From: Verrucomicrobia bacterium LW23
GTDB taxonomy: Bacteria; Verrucomicrobiota; Verrucomicrobiia; Methylacidiphilales; UBA1321
Reading direction: 5' to 3'
Assembly: GCA_003054695.1 (NCBI GenBank)
Contig: QAZA01000039.1
Coordinates: 1-64,000 of the forward strand
DNA length: 64,000 nt
How positions within the stretch are numbered: the first letter of the stretch is position 1; every line of letters begins with the position of its first letter. A program made the translations under genes and the position numbers. This document shows positions 63,716 through 64,000 of the stretch, in pieces. The notes under the pieces were generated by a model that ran no database searches, was not told where the DNA came from, and saw only the letters and a list, made by a program, of their open reading frames with translations.

Positions 63716-64000
63716 CTACGGCTCCGTCGGCAGCGGCACATTGTCGATCAGCCGCGTGGTGCCGACGCGTACTGCGGCGCAGAGGCGGCCCTGCGCGGCT
63801 TCGACATAATCCAGCTGCACGCCGGGGGTGGCGGAGAGTTTGTCGCGCAGCCAGCCGATGGGGTTGGGCTGACGGACGGCGTCGGCCAGGCCGCGGGGCA
63901 GCGCGAGTGCGATTTCGCGCTCTTCGTCGCTGAGGTAGACGTTGCGCGAGCTCAGTGCCAGGCCGTCGCGGTCGCGCACCGTCTCCACGGGGTGGATGCG
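63716..64000 (-). CDS. panC: Pantothenate synthetase, 3' part (cut by the window edge)
   Basis: The C-terminal 94 residues are visible. RDRDGLALSSRNVYLSDEER is the PanC signature around the ATP-binding serines; GVQLDYVEAAQG then AVRVGTTRLIDNVPL is the normal end of the enzyme. It joins pantoate and beta-alanine to make pantothenate. The start lies beyond 64000; the GTG at 63988 is internal. Confidence 0.93.
   Translation of the reverse strand, partial: RIHPVETVRDRDGLALSSRNVYLSDEEREIALALPRGLADAVRQPNPIGWLRDKLSATPGVQLDYVEAAQGRLCAAVRVGTTRLIDNVPLPTEP

Overview
This is a GC-rich (mostly mid-60s % GC by eye) bacterial chromosomal segment of about 50 recognisable genes, largely single genes or two- to three-gene units with frequent strand changes. 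Gram-negative cell architecture is shown by an outer-membrane efflux channel with a lipoprotein adaptor and an RND pump, plus many signal peptides. Clear Shine-Dalgarno sequences are rare. The gene mix (DUF4129/DUF4350 membrane pair, STAS protein with an unfamiliar C-terminal domain, Sel1-M48 protease, isolated infC with an acidic tail, abundant long intergenic palindromes) fits the PVC superphylum. My best guess is Verrucomicrobiota, but no rRNA or other decisive marker is present and the assignment is tentative.

Layout. 1-2.9 kb: the tail of a truncated gene, a decayed gene, a lone receiver protein and a coupled two-gene module built around a DUF6932-like nucleotidyltransferase. 3.1-9.5 kb: a tripartite RND efflux operon whose base composition drops sharply inside the operon. 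9.6-19.7 kb: housekeeping and accessory metabolism (YegP-like protein, DUF2233 glycosidase, biotin synthase, YmdB-type phosphodiesterase, hisH, a secreted alpha/beta hydrolase, an M14 carboxypeptidase, a PA0069-type radical SAM protein). 19.8-24.6 kb: divergent desaturase and AraC regulator, a sugar isomerase/epimerase, a deacetylase and a decayed VapBC-like locus. 24.7-31 kb: STAS protein, Lon-N domain protein, HAD hydrolase, cysK with a good terminator and an NtrC-type regulator. 31-46 kb: RHH protein, YqiJ-like and Pmp3-like membrane proteins, metX, a KefB/YbaL-type antiporter, a TPR protein, the Sel1-M48 protease, infC and recQ. 46-64 kb: a dehydrogenase, a possible phage-tail-like protein with two Cys-rich partners, a CbpM/MerR-like protein, a UbiE-type methyltransferase, the DUF4350/DUF4129 pair, UDP-glucuronate decarboxylase, an orphan OppC-type permease, an ankyrin protein, a ruined zeta-toxin gene, isocitrate lyase and the 3' part of panC.

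The most unusual content lies between the genes. Four copies of a 160-162 bp palindromic element begin GACCAAT and end ATTGGTC, and are flanked by 3-bp direct repeats (TTA or TAA; one copy decayed). One copy splits a PIN-domain toxin gene, which is direct evidence that the element moved. The copies fall into two subfamilies whose terminal arms differ while each arm pair remains complementary. Other palindromes include a ~395 bp imperfect palindrome with a partial copy 9 kb away, two ~45-58 bp-arm hairpins sharing internal words, and several palindromes ending in GTGGTTAA. No transposase, CRISPR array, tRNA or rRNA was seen.
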